NCBI RefSeq assembly: GCF_036345155.1
Contig: NZ_CP107772.1
Span: 4,526,001 to 4,590,000 of the forward strand
Direction: 5' to 3'
From: Streptomyces sp. NBC_00582
GTDB lineage: Bacteria > Actinomycetota > Actinomycetes > Streptomycetales > Streptomycetaceae
Length of the DNA: 64,000 bases
This document shows positions 16,015 through 25,389 of this stretch, one piece after another. Below the pieces are notes generated by a model, which was not told where the DNA came from, did not search any database, and saw only the letters and a program-made list of their open reading frames with translations. The position numbers and the translations under genes were made by a program. How positions within the stretch are numbered: the first letter of the stretch is position 1; each line of letters begins with the position of its first letter.

Positions 16015-16395
16015 TTACTTGACCTCGACGGAGGCGCCGGCACCCTTGAGGGCCTCGGCGGCCTTCTCCGCGGCGTCCTTGGCGACCTTCTCGAGAACGG
16101 GCTTCGGGGCGCCGTCCACGAGGTCCTTGGCCTCCTTCAGGCCCAGCGAGGTCAGCTCACGCACGACCTTGATGACCTGGATCTTCTTGTCACCGGCGCC
16201 GGTCAGGACGACGTCGAACTCGTCCTTCTCCTCCTCGGCCTCGGCGGGGGCGGCCGGGCCGGCCGGGCCCGCGACGGCGACCGCGGCGGCGGCGGTGACG
16301 TCGAACTTCTCCTCGAACGCCTTCACGAACTCGGAGAGCTGGATCAGGGTCATGTTCTCGAACTCGGCGAGCAGTTCGTCCTGGGTGAGAGCCAT
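16015..16395 (-). CDS. rplL: 50S ribosomal protein L7/L12
   Basis: Stalk protein that recruits translation factors, 126 residues. The N-terminal dimerisation region ([20 protein letters not shown]) leads to an Ala/Pro/Glu-rich hinge near residues 35-60. The conserved C-terminal domain contains [20 protein letters not shown]. It follows rplJ and is expected to be made in excess of it. Confidence 0.98.
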   Translation of the reverse strand: MALTQDELLAEFENMTLIQLSEFVKAFEEKFDVTAAAAVAVAGPAGPAAPAEAEEEKDEFDVVLTGAGDKKIQVIKVVRELTSLGLKEAKDLVDGAPKPVLEKVAKDAAEKAAEALKGAGASVEVK

Positions 16396-16468
16396 GATGG
16401 CTTTCCTTCCACTAATTTCGGCTGGTGCCGGATGTACATGTCTGGCGGGCGTACGTTCGGCCCGCTAC

Positions 16469-16494
16469 GACCGCCGCCTCAGGCGGCTGCGGTC
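16469..16494 (-). other. Hairpin in the rplJ-rplL spacer
   Basis: Six- and four-base-pair helices (16469-16474 with 16489-16494; 16475-16478 with 16482-16485) form a stem with a small bulge, in the 114 bases between rplJ and rplL. It may influence rplL translation or mRNA processing. No U-tract is present. Confidence 0.4.
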
Positions 16495-16509
16495 ATTACG
16501 CGAGCCGAA

Positions 16510-17040
16510 TTACTCGGCACCGCCCTGCTCGGCCTGCTTGGCACGAAGCGCCTCCGCGGTGCGGACGAACTTCGACGGGAGCGCCTGGAAGACCTGAGCA
16601 GCCTGCGTCTGCTTGCCCTTCATGGCGCCCGCCAGCTTGGCGAGCAGAACCTCGCGGGACTCGAGGTCCGCAAGCTTCTTGATCTCGTCGGCGGACAGCG
16701 CCTTGCCGTCAAGGACACCGCCCTTGATGACGAGGTTCGGGTTGTCCTTGGCGAAGTCACGAAGACCCTTCGCCGACTCCACCGGGTCACCGGTGACGAA
16801 GGCGACCGCCGTCGGACCGTTGAACAGGTCGTCGAGCGTCGTGATCCCGGCCTCGTTGGCCGCAATCTTGGTCAGCGTGTTCTTCACCACGGCGTACTGG
16901 GCGTTCTCACCGAGCGAACGACGCAGCGTCTTGAGCTGCGCCACGGTGAGACCCCGGTACTCGGTCAGCACGGCGGCGCTCGAGCTACGGAACTGCTCCG
17001 TGAGCTCGGCCACCGCGGCAGCCTTGTCGGGCCTTGCCAT
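16510..17040 (-). CDS. rplJ: 50S ribosomal protein L10
   Basis: Base of the ribosomal stalk, anchoring L7/L12 dimers; 176 residues. The start [20 protein letters not shown] and the [17 protein letters not shown] motif are typical. The C-terminal helix that binds L12 is present. The ATG is at 17038-17040, with AGGAGG about eight bases upstream. In other bacteria L10(L12)4 represses its own mRNA through the leader. The leader here is long enough for that. Confidence 0.97.
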   Translation of the reverse strand: MARPDKAAAVAELTEQFRSSSAAVLTEYRGLTVAQLKTLRRSLGENAQYAVVKNTLTKIAANEAGITTLDDLFNGPTAVAFVTGDPVESAKGLRDFAKDNPNLVIKGGVLDGKALSADEIKKLADLESREVLLAKLAGAMKGKQTQAAQVFQALPSKFVRTAEALRAKQAEQGGAE

Positions 17041-17308
17041 AGAGCGTCGGCCTCCTTCCGGGTGATGAGGACCGCTCGGAAGGGGCTGGGACAGACGAAA
17101 CGCCCCGGCGCAGGCGCACGGGGCGTAGCTCGACCGAACGAGATCCGTCGATGGACGGTTTCCGGCCCGGGAGCACTTCCACAGTCACCTGCGCGGGTCG
17201 TCCGCATATCAAGCGGATCCTTCGGCCGCCGCACCCTTTCGCAAGGGCACAGCAACGACCAGCGGTCTTTGGCTTCGGTAGGAGCGTACGGGAGACGGAC
17301 GGCGTCAA
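17041..17308 (-). promoter_or_regulatory. rplJ leader and candidate promoter
   Basis: About 240 bases of non-coding leader precede rplJ, the usual place for L10-mediated autoregulation. TTGACG is present at 17303-17308 on the minus strand. The matching -10 (around 17279-17285) is weak, so the promoter is tentative. No open reading frame is convincing here. Confidence 0.4.
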
Positions 17309-17356
17309 GCAAATCCGCCCGTACAGGGCCCGATGTCCCGGTGCGTCAGGGCGGAC

Positions 17357-18265
17357 TCAGCCGCCCGACTGCTGCCTCACCAGCTCGGTGAAGTCGGCCG
17401 TGTCGCTCGCCGGGGGCTCGTCCACGGCGACCTCGGTGCCGTAGTCGCTGTAGTACGCGGTCTGGCTGTACGCGCCCGCCGACGCCTCGCCCTTCTCGAC
17501 CTTCTTGACCAGCAGGTCGTGGTCGTCGACCCAGATGTCGACGGTCTCGGTGGTGACGCCGGCCTGCTGGAGGGTCTTCCTCAGCTCGTCGAGCTGGCTC
17601 TGGCCGAGGCCGGAGTTCTTCTCGGCGAGGTCGGCCACGTCGACCGTCCCCGAGTAGTGCGTGGTCCGCTGCCCGCGCACCTTCTCCTCACCGACCTCGC
17701 GGACGTCCCCGGAGGCCAGCAGGAGCTTCACCGACTGGTTCGGGGTGGTGTTCTGCATCTGGTCCTTCAGATACGCCCCACCGGTCCCGCCGAGGGTCTC
17801 CAGGTCGTCGTAGGCGTACTTGATCCAGTGCTTGCCGCCGGACTGCTCGGCGAAGGTGTCGCCCATCCGGGCGTAGTACGCGTCGGGGAGGTAGCGGGCC
17901 TCCATGGAGTCGCTGCCCATCTGACGCATCGTGTCGGCCATGGTGCCGCCGGTGTACGTGATGGTCAGGTTGCCGGTGAGGCCGTCGCCCCAGTCGAGGG
18001 CACCGTCGGCGGTCATGGACATCACCGAGCCCATGGTCGTGGTCGACTCGACCTTCGCCGAGTCGGCGCCGTCGGTGGACTTCTCGGCGGTGCGCAGCGC
18101 GGCGATGGGATCGAAGCCGCCCCCGGAGCCCCCCGAGGACCCGCCGGACGTGCCTCCGGAGCCCCCGGAGGAGCTGCAGGCCGTCACCCCCGCCAGCAGG
18201 CTCATCGTCGCGATGGACAGCCCCGCTGTCCGCACGAACGCACGCTTCATCCGCCCCACCCCCAT
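17357..18265 (-). CDS. Secreted lipoprotein of unknown function
   Basis: 302 residues. A type II signal peptide (basic MKRAFVRTAG, hydrophobic core, lipobox LAGVTAC) predicts lipidation at the cysteine near residue 30. A Ser/Gly linker of about 20 residues follows. The rest resembles the actinobacterial LppX/LprG-like or LolA-like lipoprotein group, with alternating beta-strand pattern and no catalytic motif. The ATG at 18265 has GGAA upstream; an ATG five codons in is equally plausible. It sits between rplJ and rplA, an insertion within the ribosomal cluster that I also recall from other streptomycetes. Confidence 0.8.
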   Translation of the reverse strand: MGVGRMKRAFVRTAGLSIATMSLLAGVTACSSSGGSGGTSGGSSGGSGGGFDPIAALRTAEKSTDGADSAKVESTTTMGSVMSMTADGALDWGDGLTGNLTITYTGGTMADTMRQMGSDSMEARYLPDAYYARMGDTFAEQSGGKHWIKYAYDDLETLGGTGGAYLKDQMQNTTPNQSVKLLLASGDVREVGEEKVRGQRTTHYSGTVDVADLAEKNSGLGQSQLDELRKTLQQAGVTTETVDIWVDDHDLLVKKVEKGEASAGAYSQTAYYSDYGTEVAVDEPPASDTADFTELVRQQSGG

Positions 18266-18336
18266 GAGAGTTCCGTGACTGCACGCTAACGCACAGCACT
18301 GACAGTCGTACGAAAAAAGCCTCTACGCCCCAAAGG

Positions 18337-18373
18337 GACGAGCCCCGCACCTCGAAAGGTTGCGGGGCTCGTC
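18337..18373 (-). terminator. Terminator downstream of rplA
   Basis: A perfect 13-bp GC-rich stem (18337-18349 with 18361-18373) and 11-base loop lie 26 bases past the rplA stop. A T6 run follows about 19 bases later on the minus strand. It separates rplKA from the lipoprotein gene. Confidence 0.85.
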
Positions 18374-18398
18374 GCCGACCGAAAGGGAACCGTCAGGT

Positions 18399-19124
18399 TC
18401 AGACCGCGGCCGGGTCCTCCTCGACGAGGAGGTTGCGGGTGCGGTTCGGGTCGATCTGGATGCCGGGGCCGATCGTGGTGCTGATCGCGGCCTTCTTGAT
18501 GTAGCGACCCTTCGCTGCGGACGGCTTGAGGCGGGTGATCTCCTCGAGCGCCGCGGCGTAGTTCTCCACCAGCTTGGTGTCGTCGAAGGACGTCTTGCCG
18601 ATGATGAAGTGCAGGTTCGAGTGCTTGTCGACGCGGAACTCGATCTTGCCGCCCTTGATGTCGGTGACGGCCTTGGCCACGTCGGGGGTGACGGTGCCGG
18701 TCTTCGGGTTCGGCATCAGACCACGGGGACCGAGCACGCGGCCGAGGCGGCCGACCTTGCCCATGAGGTCCGGGGTGGCGACGACGGCGTCGAAGTCCAG
18801 ACGGCCCTTCGCGACCTCGTCGATCAGTTCGTCGGAGCCGACGATGTCGGCGCCCGCGGCCTCCGCGGCCGCAGCACGGTCACCGGTCGCGAAGACCAGG
18901 ACCCGGGCGGTCTTGCCGGTGCCGTGCGGCAGGTTCACGGTGCCACGGACCATCTGGTCGGCCTTGCGCGGGTCGACACCCAGACGGAAGGCGACCTCGA
19001 CGGTGCCGTCGAACTTGGACGTGGAGGTCTCCTTGGCGAGACGGACGGCCTCGAGCGGGGCGTAGAGCTTCTCCCGGTCGACCTTGGCGTCCGCAGCGCG
19101 GAGAGACTTGCTGCGCTTGCTCAC
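18399..19124 (-). CDS. rplA: 50S ribosomal protein L1
   Basis: 23S rRNA-binding protein of the mobile L1 stalk; it also represses its own operon in many bacteria. It has 241 residues and starts [20 protein letters not shown]. The conserved [20 protein letters not shown] and TIGPGIQID segments are present. It is co-transcribed with rplK 82 bases upstream. Confidence 0.98.
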   Translation of the reverse strand: MSKRSKSLRAADAKVDREKLYAPLEAVRLAKETSTSKFDGTVEVAFRLGVDPRKADQMVRGTVNLPHGTGKTARVLVFATGDRAAAAEAAGADIVGSDELIDEVAKGRLDFDAVVATPDLMGKVGRLGRVLGPRGLMPNPKTGTVTPDVAKAVTDIKGGKIEFRVDKHSNLHFIIGKTSFDDTKLVENYAAALEEITRLKPSAAKGRYIKKAAISTTIGPGIQIDPNRTRNLLVEEDPAAV

Positions 19125-19206
19125 TACTGCTCCTGATGTGTCTGAGGAGTCGTGGTACGGGCCGAGCAGGCCCTGCCACTACTGCTGAAGTACGGGGTGG
19201 TGAAGG

Positions 19207-19641
19207 TCAGCCCTCGACCGTGATGCCCATGGAACGGGCGGTGCCGGCGATGATCTTCGCGGCGGCGTCCAGGTCGTTGGCGTTGAGGTCGGGAAGCTTG
19301 GTCGTGGCGATCTCGCGGACCTGCGCCTCGGTGATCTTGGCGACCTTGGTCTTGTGCGGCTCGCCGGAGCCCTTCTCCACACCCGCGGCCTTGAGGATCA
19401 TCTTCGCGGCCGGCGGGGTCTTGGTGACGAAGGTGAAGGAGCGGTCCTCGTAGACCGTGATCTCCACCGGGATGACCCAGCCACGCTGCGACTCGGTCGC
19501 GGCGTTGTAGGCCTTGCAGAACTCCATGATGTTGACACCGTGCTGACCGAGCGCGGGGCCGACCGGCGGGGCCGGGTTCGCCGCACCGGCGTTGATCTGG
19601 AGCTTGATGAGCCCCGTGACCTTCTTCTTCTTGGGAGGCAT
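19207..19641 (-). CDS. rplK: 50S ribosomal protein L11
   Basis: Protein of the GTPase-associated centre; 144 residues from ATG 19639-19641 ([20 protein letters not shown]). The N-terminal proline-rich segment ([21 protein letters not shown]), which binds thiopeptides and interacts with RelA, is intact. The longer upstream frame is not supported. A 166-base spacer separates it from nusG and contains the nusG terminator, so rplKA probably has its own promoter; I could not define one. Confidence 0.97.
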
Positions 19642-19738
19642 TACTCTCCGGGTCCTTTCATTCGGGTCCATGCCCGCGCCAGGGAACCAACCGAACGCAG
19701 GCATACCGCACAACGATAACGGGTATAGATGCGCGGCC

Positions 19739-19783
19739 AAAAACCGAGCAGGTCAGACAAGCTGTGACAGCCCGCCTGACCTG
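19739..19783 (-). terminator. Rho-independent terminator after nusG
   Basis: An 8-bp outer stem (19749-19756 with 19776-19783) with an inner paired segment is followed on the minus strand by a T5 run (19739-19743). It begins 25 bases after the nusG stop and is one of few classical U-tailed terminators in the window. Confidence 0.8.
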
Positions 19784-19807
19784 GTCGGAAGCTTTTCCCG
19801 GAAGAAG

Positions 19808-20674
19808 CTAGTTCTTCTGGATCTGGTCGAACGACAGCTCGACCGGCGTCTCACGCCCGAAGATCTCCACCAGACCCTTGACCTTCTTGGAGTCGGCGTT
19901 GATCTCGTTGATCGTGGCCTGCAGCGTGGCGAACGGACCGTCGGTGACGGTGACCGAGTCGCCCACCTCGAAGTCCAGCACCTGGACCTCGACCTTGCGC
20001 TGCGGAGCCGGCTTGCCCTCGGCCTCGGCCGCCTCGCGGGCCGCCTTCTCCTCGGCCTCCGGAGCGAGCATCTTGACGATCTCGTCCAGGGTCAGCGGGT
20101 ACGGGTCGTAGGCGTTGCCCACGAAGCCGGTGACGCCGGGGGTGTTGCGGACGACGCCCCAGGACTCGTTCGTCAGGTCCATGCGGACGAGAACGTATCC
20201 GGGGAGCTTGTTCTGGCGGATCGTCTTGCGGTCGCCGTTCTTGATCTGGACGACCTCTTCCTGCGGCACCTCGGCCTGGAAGATGTAGTCCTCGACGTTC
20301 AGCGAGACGGCGCGCTGCTCCAGGTTGGTCTTCACGCGGTTCTCGTAACCCGCGTACGTGTGGATCACGTACCACTCGCCGGGAAGGGTGCGCAGCTCCT
20401 CGCGCAGGGCGACGACGGGGTCGACGGGCTCGGCCGGCTCTTCTTCCTCGGCCTCGAACTCGTCCTCGGCGTCCACCGACTCCTCGGAACCGTCCTCGGC
20501 GTCCGCGTCCTCGGCGTCCTCGTCCTCGACGTGAAGCGCTGCTTCCTCCGCGGCCTCGCCCGCCTCATCGTCGGCAGCCTCGAACTCGTCCACCTCGTCC
20601 GCGCCCTCGACGATGTCGAGCTCGTCGTCGACCTCGTCGGGCTCGATGGCGTCGTTCAGGTTCTGGTCAGACAC
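19808..20674 (-). CDS. nusG: Transcription termination/antitermination factor NusG with acidic N-terminal extension
   Basis: 288 residues against about 180 in E. coli. Residues 1-90 are an Asp/Glu-rich low-complexity extension. The NGN domain then begins at [20 protein letters not shown] and includes [13 protein letters not shown] and [12 protein letters not shown]. An Ala/Glu linker leads to the C-terminal KOW domain ([19 protein letters not shown]). NusG couples RNA polymerase to Rho and ribosomes. The GTG start is at 20672-20674. It lies 80 bases after secE. Confidence 0.97.
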   Translation of the reverse strand: MSDQNLNDAIEPDEVDDELDIVEGADEVDEFEAADDEAGEAAEEAALHVEDEDAEDADAEDGSEESVDAEDEFEAEEEEPAEPVDPVVALREELRTLPGEWYVIHTYAGYENRVKTNLEQRAVSLNVEDYIFQAEVPQEEVVQIKNGDRKTIRQNKLPGYVLVRMDLTNESWGVVRNTPGVTGFVGNAYDPYPLTLDEIVKMLAPEAEEKAAREAAEAEGKPAPQRKVEVQVLDFEVGDSVTVTDGPFATLQATINEINADSKKVKGLVEIFGRETPVELSFDQIQKN

Positions 20675-20719
20675 GGTGGCTGCTTCTTCCTGGATACAGA
20701 GGGGTGGAACATGCGAAAG

Positions 20720-20742
20720 GGGCGCCGGATACCTCGGCGCCC
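20720..20742 (-). other. Hairpin in the secE-nusG spacer
   Basis: A perfect 8-bp GC stem (20720-20727 with 20735-20742) with a 7-base loop lies 13 bases after the secE stop. It may attenuate or stabilise the message between secE and nusG. Confidence 0.5.
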
Positions 20743-20754
20743 TTCGCTCTCGGC

Positions 20755-21042
20755 TCAGCCAAAAACGTACTTGGCGGCGTGGCTGAGTCCATAGTCAATC
20801 ACGGTCACCAGGCCGATCATGACGACCACGAAGACGATGACCACCGTCGTGTACGTCGTCAGCTGTCCACGAGTGGGCCAGACGACCTTGCGGAGTTCCG
20901 CGATGATCTGGCGGTAGAAAAGCGCGAGTCGCTTCAGCGGGCCCTTCTTGGCGCGCTTTCCGCCCTTGCGGCCCTTCTTCTTGGCCTCAGGCAGCTCGTC
21001 CTGGGCATCAGGCGTGTCGATGGAGCCCACGGCATCCGCCAT
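20755..21042 (-). CDS. secE: Preprotein translocase subunit SecE
   Basis: Clamp subunit of the SecYEG channel, 95 residues. A hydrophilic Lys-rich N-terminus leads to the amphipathic [20 protein letters not shown] motif, then one transmembrane helix ([17 protein letters not shown]). This is the typical single-span Gram-positive form. It lies between tRNA-Trp and nusG. Confidence 0.96.
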   Translation of the reverse strand: MADAVGSIDTPDAQDELPEAKKKGRKGGKRAKKGPLKRLALFYRQIIAELRKVVWPTRGQLTTYTTVVIVFVVVMIGLVTVIDYGLSHAAKYVFG

Positions 21043-21152
21043 TCGTCCTCACCTGTTCCCCGGGGTCGTGGCCGTGCCGCGCCCGGTCTGAGCCGCACGG
21101 CGGTGCATTGCTGTACGTACATGCGCACACATCCTGGCGAAGGAGTGTGTAG

Positions 21153-21225
21153 CAGGGCCGGAGGGACTTGAACCCCCAACCGCTGGTTTTGGAGACCAGT
21201 GCTCTACCAATTGAGCTACGACCCT
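21153..21225 (-). tRNA. tRNA-Trp (CCA anticodon)
   Basis: A 73-base cloverleaf. The acceptor pairs 21219-21225 with 21154-21160, the anticodon loop CTCCAAA gives CCA, and the T-loop GGTTCAAGTCC is present. The discriminator is G and CCA is not encoded. It is upstream of secE, probably in the same transcript. Confidence 0.96.
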
Positions 21226-21310
21226 TTGTGTGTCCCCAACGTACCGCATCCGACCGGGTGCTCGGTGTGCACCGGGTGAGGCACGGCCTGTTGAAGGCCA
21301 ACGACGGATG

Positions 21311-21340
21311 AGTGTACGTGGTCCTGAGCGTGCCGTCGAA
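21311..21340 (-). promoter_or_regulatory. Probable promoter for tRNA-Trp-secE-nusG
   Basis: On the minus strand TTCGAC (21335-21340) and TACACT (21311-21316) are 18 bases apart. The pair lies 86 bases upstream of tRNA-Trp, and no other gene intervenes. Confidence 0.5.
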
Positions 21341-21441
21341 CGGAAAGTGGTCTTGGACGAAATCAGTCTGGTGTTCAGCCAGTTGCCCAGTGGGTGAAAC
21401 CCGTGTGCCGGGCCCGTTTCCTGTCTGAAAACATGGGCCGT

Positions 21442-22668
21442 ATGAGCGCTGCAACCCCTCCCACCGAGCGCCGGGTCTCCGCCCGAGTCGGCGCGATCTC
21501 CGAGTCCGCCACCCTCGCCGTGGACGCCAAGGCCAAGGCCCTGAAGGCCGCCGGGCGTCCGGTGATCGGCTTCGGCGCCGGCGAGCCCGACTTCCCGACC
21601 CCGGACTACATCGTCGAGGCGGCCGTAGAGGCCTGCAAGAACCCCAAGTACCACCGCTACACACCGGCCGGCGGTCTTCCGGAGCTGAAGGCCGCGATCG
21701 CCGCCAAGACGCTGCGTGACTCCGGCTACGAGGTCGACGCCTCGCAGATCCTCGTCACCAACGGCGGCAAGCAGGCGATCTACAACGCCTTCGCCGCGAT
21801 CCTCGACCCGGGCGACGAGGTCATCGTCCCGGCGCCGTACTGGACGACCTACCCGGAGTCGATCCGTCTCGCCGGCGGTGTCCCGGTGGAGGTCGTCGCC
21901 GACGAGACGACCGGCTACCGGGTCTCGGTCGAGCAGCTGGAGGCCGCGCGCACCGAGAACACCAAGGTCGTGCTCTTCGTCTCCCCCTCGAACCCGACCG
22001 GCGCGGTCTACAGCGCCGAGGAGGCCGAGGCGATCGGCCGCTGGGCCGTGGAGCACGGTCTGTGGGTGCTGACGGACGAGATCTACGAGCACCTGGTCTA
22101 CGGCGACGCGACGTTCACCTCGCTGCCGGCGATCCTGCCCGAGCTGCGCGACAGGTGCGTGGTCGTCAACGGTGTCGCCAAGACGTACGCGATGACCGGC
22201 TGGCGGGTGGGCTGGATCATCGGCCCCAAGGACGTCGTCAAGGCCGCGACGAACCTCCAGTCGCACGCGACCTCCAACGTCTCGAACGTCGCCCAGGTCG
22301 CCGCGATCGCCGCCGTCTCCGGTGACCTGTCGGCGGTGGAGAGGATGAAGGAGGCGTTCGACCGTCGTCGCAAGACGATCGTGCGGATGCTGAACGAGAT
22401 CGACGGCGTGCTCTGCCCGGAGCCCGAGGGCGCGTTCTACGCGTACCCGTCGGTGAAGGCGCTGCTCGGCAAGGAGATCCGCGGCAAGCGCCCGCAGAGC
22501 AGCGTGGAGCTGGCCGAGCTGATCCTGGAGGAGGCCGAGGTCGCGGTCGTCCCGGGTGAGGCCTTCGGCACGCCGGGCTATCTGCGGCTGTCGTACGCGC
22601 TGGGCGACGAGGACCTCGTCGAGGGCGTGAGCCGCATCCAGAAGCTGCTGGCGGAGGCCAGGGACTGA
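21442..22668 (+). CDS. aspC: Aspartate (class I/II, type Ib) aminotransferase
   Basis: PLP enzyme of the AspAT Ib group interconverting aspartate/2-oxoglutarate and oxaloacetate/glutamate; 408 residues. The motifs include [37 protein letters not shown] and [12 protein letters not shown]. The PLP lysine is K247 in [16 protein letters not shown], and R389-type substrate binding is suggested by GYLRLSYAL. The ATG at 21442 gives the family N-terminus; an ATG three codons earlier is possible. It is oriented away from the tRNA-Trp transcript. Confidence 0.93.
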   Translation: MSAATPPTERRVSARVGAISESATLAVDAKAKALKAAGRPVIGFGAGEPDFPTPDYIVEAAVEACKNPKYHRYTPAGGLPELKAAIAAKTLRDSGYEVDASQILVTNGGKQAIYNAFAAILDPGDEVIVPAPYWTTYPESIRLAGGVPVEVVADETTGYRVSVEQLEAARTENTKVVLFVSPSNPTGAVYSAEEAEAIGRWAVEHGLWVLTDEIYEHLVYGDATFTSLPAILPELRDRCVVVNGVAKTYAMTGWRVGWIIGPKDVVKAATNLQSHATSNVSNVAQVAAIAAVSGDLSAVERMKEAFDRRRKTIVRMLNEIDGVLCPEPEGAFYAYPSVKALLGKEIRGKRPQSSVELAELILEEAEVAVVPGEAFGTPGYLRLSYALGDEDLVEGVSRIQKLLAEARD

Positions 22669-22678
22669 GTCGCGTCGC

Positions 22679-22716
22679 AGAGGGGGCGCCCGCCGGAAAC
22701 GGGGGGCGCCCCCTCT
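22679..22716 (+). terminator. Terminator after aspC
   Basis: A perfect 12-bp stem (22679-22690 with 22705-22716) and 14-base loop begin 10 bases past the aspC stop. Confidence 0.85.
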
Positions 22717-22790
22717 GCCATGTGTGCGAGCAAGACCACGTTCGGGGAATCGGCTACCGGGACGGCACGGCCGTACGGCAGGATCGGTGG

Positions 22791-23822
22791 ATGGAGCGTG
22801 TACGTGATGTCTCTGAGCTGCCGAAAGCCCATCTGCATCTGCACTTCACCGGGTCGATGCGGCCCACGACCGTGCTGGAGCTGGCCGACAAGTACGGGGT
22901 GCGCCTGCCCGAGGCGCTGACCGACGCGCTGACCAGCGGGGAACCGCCGAGACTGCGGGCCACGGACGAGCGGGGCTGGTTCCGCTTCCAGCGGCTGTAC
23001 GACGCGGCGAGGTCCTGTCTGCGCCGGCCCGAGGACATACAGCGCCTGGTGCGGGAGGCGGCGGAGGAGGACATCCGGGACGGCTCGGGGTGGCTGGAGA
23101 TCCAGGTCGACCCGACCTCGTACGCGCCCCGGCTGGGCGGGCTGATCCCGGCGCTGGAGATCATCCTGGACGCGGTGGAGTCGGCCTCGCGGGACACCGG
23201 GCTCGGGATGCGGGTGCTGGTCGCGGCGAACCGTATGAAGCATCCGCTGGACGCCCGGACGCTGGCCCGGCTGGCGGTGCGCTACGGGGACCGGGGCGTG
23301 GTCGGCTTCGGGCTGTCGAACGACGAACGACGGGGCATGGCACGGGACTTCGACCGGGCGTTCCACATCGCGCGCGAGGGCGGGCTGCTGTCCGCGCCGC
23401 ACGGCGGCGAGCTGACCGGTCCGTCGTCCGTACGGGACTGTCTGGACGATCTGCACGCCACCCGGATCGGGCACGGCGTCCGGGCGGCGGAGGACCCGAG
23501 GCTGCTGAAGCGGCTCGCGGAGCGGGGCGTGACCTGCGAGGTGTGCCCGGCGTCGAACGTGGCGCTGGGGGTGTACGAGAAGCCCGAGGACGTCCCGCTG
23601 CGGACACTGTTCGAGGCGGGGGTGCCGCTGGCGCTGGGCGCCGACGACCCGCTGCTGTTCGGCTCACGCCTGGCGGCGCAGTACGAGATCGCCCGCCACC
23701 ACCACGGCTTCACGGACGCGGAACTGGCGGAACTGGCCCGCCAGTCGGTACGGGGTTCGGCGGCCCCGGAGGACATGAAGGCCAAGCTGCTGGCGGGCGT
23801 GGACGACTGGCTGGCGTCCTGA
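22791..23822 (+). CDS. add: Adenosine deaminase family protein
   Basis: Zinc hydrolase converting adenosine to inosine in purine salvage; 343 residues. The N-terminal metal motif is AHLHLHFTGSM. Further signatures are APHGGELTG (proton-shuttle Glu), TRIGHGVRA, CEVCPASNVALG and LGADDPLLFGS (metal Asp), all in the family order. The ATG at 22791 places the HxH motif about 15 residues in, as in characterised enzymes. A related adenine or aminodeoxyfutalosine deaminase activity cannot be excluded. Confidence 0.88.
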   Translation: MERVRDVSELPKAHLHLHFTGSMRPTTVLELADKYGVRLPEALTDALTSGEPPRLRATDERGWFRFQRLYDAARSCLRRPEDIQRLVREAAEEDIRDGSGWLEIQVDPTSYAPRLGGLIPALEIILDAVESASRDTGLGMRVLVAANRMKHPLDARTLARLAVRYGDRGVVGFGLSNDERRGMARDFDRAFHIAREGGLLSAPHGGELTGPSSVRDCLDDLHATRIGHGVRAAEDPRLLKRLAERGVTCEVCPASNVALGVYEKPEDVPLRTLFEAGVPLALGADDPLLFGSRLAAQYEIARHHHGFTDAELAELARQSVRGSAAPEDMKAKLLAGVDDWLAS

Positions 23823-23832
23823 GCGGACGGTT

Positions 23833-24888
23833 CTACAGCTCTACGCCGACCATCACGGGTTCGTTGACGAGGGTGATCCCGAACGCCTCCCGCACCCCGG
23901 CGACGACCTCGCGGGCCAGCGCCAGCAGATCCTCCGTGGTGGCGGCACCGCGGTTGGTGAGGGCGAGGGTGTGCTTGGTGGAGATACGGGCGGGCCCGCT
24001 GCCGTAGCCCTTGGTGAAGCCGGCCCTGTCGATCAGCCAGGCGGCGGAGGTCTTGGTGTGCCCGGGCCCCGCGGGGTAGGCGGGCGGCTCCACGTCCGCG
24101 CCCAGCCGTTCCCTCACGCGCGCGTGGAAGACGGCGAAGTCGGCGTCGGTGAGGATCGGGTTGGTGAAGAACGACCCGGCCGACCAGGTGTCGTGGTCCT
24201 CGGGGTCGAGCACCATGCCCTTGCCGGCCCGCAGCTTCAGCACGGTCTCCCGGGCGTCGGCGAGCGGCACCCGGTCCCCGGGCTCGACGCCGAGCGCCCG
24301 CGCGGTCTCGGCGTACTTGATCGGCGCCGACAGCCCGTCCGCGTCCTCCAGGACGAAACGGACCCGCAGGACGACGTACCGCTCCGGGTCGGCCTTGAAG
24401 CGGCTGTGCCGGTAGGCGAAGGCGCACTCCTCGTTGGTGAGGGCGACCGTCTCGCCGGCCCGGCGGTCGTAGGCGACGACCTCGGTGATGGTGGAGGAGA
24501 CCTCCTGGCCGTACGCCCCCACGTTCTGGATGGGCGTGGCACCGGCGGAGCCGGGAATCCCGGCGAGGCACTCGATCCCGGCGAGCCCGGCCTCGACGGT
24601 GCGGGCGACGGCGTCGGTCCACACCTCACCGGCGGCCAGCTCCAGCGTCGTACCGACGAGCTCGAACCCGCGTGTGGCGATCCGCAGGGCGGTGCCCTCG
24701 AAGCCCTTGTCCCCGATGACGAGGTTCGACCCGCCGCCGACCACCAGCAACGGCGTCCCCGCGGCATCGGCCGCCCGCACGGCCTCGACCACCTCGGCGT
24801 CGGTGACCGCGGTCACCAGCCGCCGAGCGGCCCCCCCGAGCCGAAAGGTGGTGAGCGGAGCAAGCGAGGCATCGTGTTTTTCCAGCAC
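23833..24888 (-). CDS. murB: UDP-N-acetylenolpyruvoylglucosamine reductase
   Basis: FAD-dependent second committed step of peptidoglycan precursor synthesis, cytosolic; 351 residues. The FAD-binding region has TTFRLGGAARRLV, LVVGGGSNLVIGDKGF and IPGSAGATPIQNVGAYGQE. The catalytic region has AYRHSRFK and SAGSFFTNPI (active-site Ser). The start is GTG 24886-24888 (VLEKHDASLAPLTTF); its ribosome site is weak. It is convergent with add, only ten bases away, and follows the two dehydratase genes. Confidence 0.95.
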   Translation of the reverse strand: MLEKHDASLAPLTTFRLGGAARRLVTAVTDAEVVEAVRAADAAGTPLLVVGGGSNLVIGDKGFEGTALRIATRGFELVGTTLELAAGEVWTDAVARTVEAGLAGIECLAGIPGSAGATPIQNVGAYGQEVSSTITEVVAYDRRAGETVALTNEECAFAYRHSRFKADPERYVVLRVRFVLEDADGLSAPIKYAETARALGVEPGDRVPLADARETVLKLRAGKGMVLDPEDHDTWSAGSFFTNPILTDADFAVFHARVRERLGADVEPPAYPAGPGHTKTSAAWLIDRAGFTKGYGSGPARISTKHTLALTNRGAATTEDLLALAREVVAGVREAFGITLVNEPVMVGVEL

Positions 24889-24955
24889 GCGCCCAAGCGT
24901 ACGAGACTGAAACCCACCCCCGACCCACGCCGCCCGGCGGTCAGCGGGAGGGCGG

Positions 24956-25384
24956 TCAGCCCAACCGCACAACCGCCCGAGACATCCCCAACACCTTCTG
25001 CCCCCCACTCGTCACCGTCAGATCCACCCGCACGGTGTTGTCGTCCAGCTTGGCCGCCACCTTCCCTGCGACCTCGATCACCGCCCCCACCCCGTCGTTC
25101 GGCACGACCACGGGCCGGGTGAACCGCACCCCGTAGTCCACGACCGCCCCCGGATCCCCGACCCAGTCCGTCACGACCCGGATCGCCTCAGCCATGGTGA
25201 ACATGCCGTGCGCGATGACGTCCGGCAGCCCCACCTCCTTGGCGAACTTCTCGTTCCAGTGGATGGGATTGAAGTCCCCGGAGGCCCCCGCGTACTGCAC
25301 GAGTGTGGCCCGGTCCACGGAGAAGGACCGCGCCGGGAGCTCGGTCCCGACCTCGACGTCCGCGTAAGCGATCTTCGCCGTCAT
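24956..25384 (-). CDS. MaoC-like (R)-hydratase/dehydratase, HadB type
   Basis: Single hot-dog domain of 142 residues with the hydratase-2 motif YAGASGDFNPIHWNEKFAKE, containing the catalytic Asp and His, and AHGMFTMAEAIR. It probably hydrates or dehydrates acyl-thioesters as the catalytic subunit of a heterodimer with the adjacent HadA-like protein. The frame could start at a GTG overlapping the upstream stop (GTGA); I chose the ATG nine bases later because spacing to GGAGG is better. Mycobacterial homologues act in FAS-II, but the substrate here is unknown. Confidence 0.85.
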   Translation of the reverse strand: MTAKIAYADVEVGTELPARSFSVDRATLVQYAGASGDFNPIHWNEKFAKEVGLPDVIAHGMFTMAEAIRVVTDWVGDPGAVVDYGVRFTRPVVVPNDGVGAVIEVAGKVAAKLDDNTVRVDLTVTSGGQKVLGMSRAVVRLG

Positions 25385-25389
25385 CACCC

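Noticed and set aside
17357..18265. Lipoprotein gene between rplJ and rplA as a foreign insertion
   Set aside because: Base composition and codon use match the neighbours, no repeats flank it, and I recall the same arrangement in other streptomycetes.
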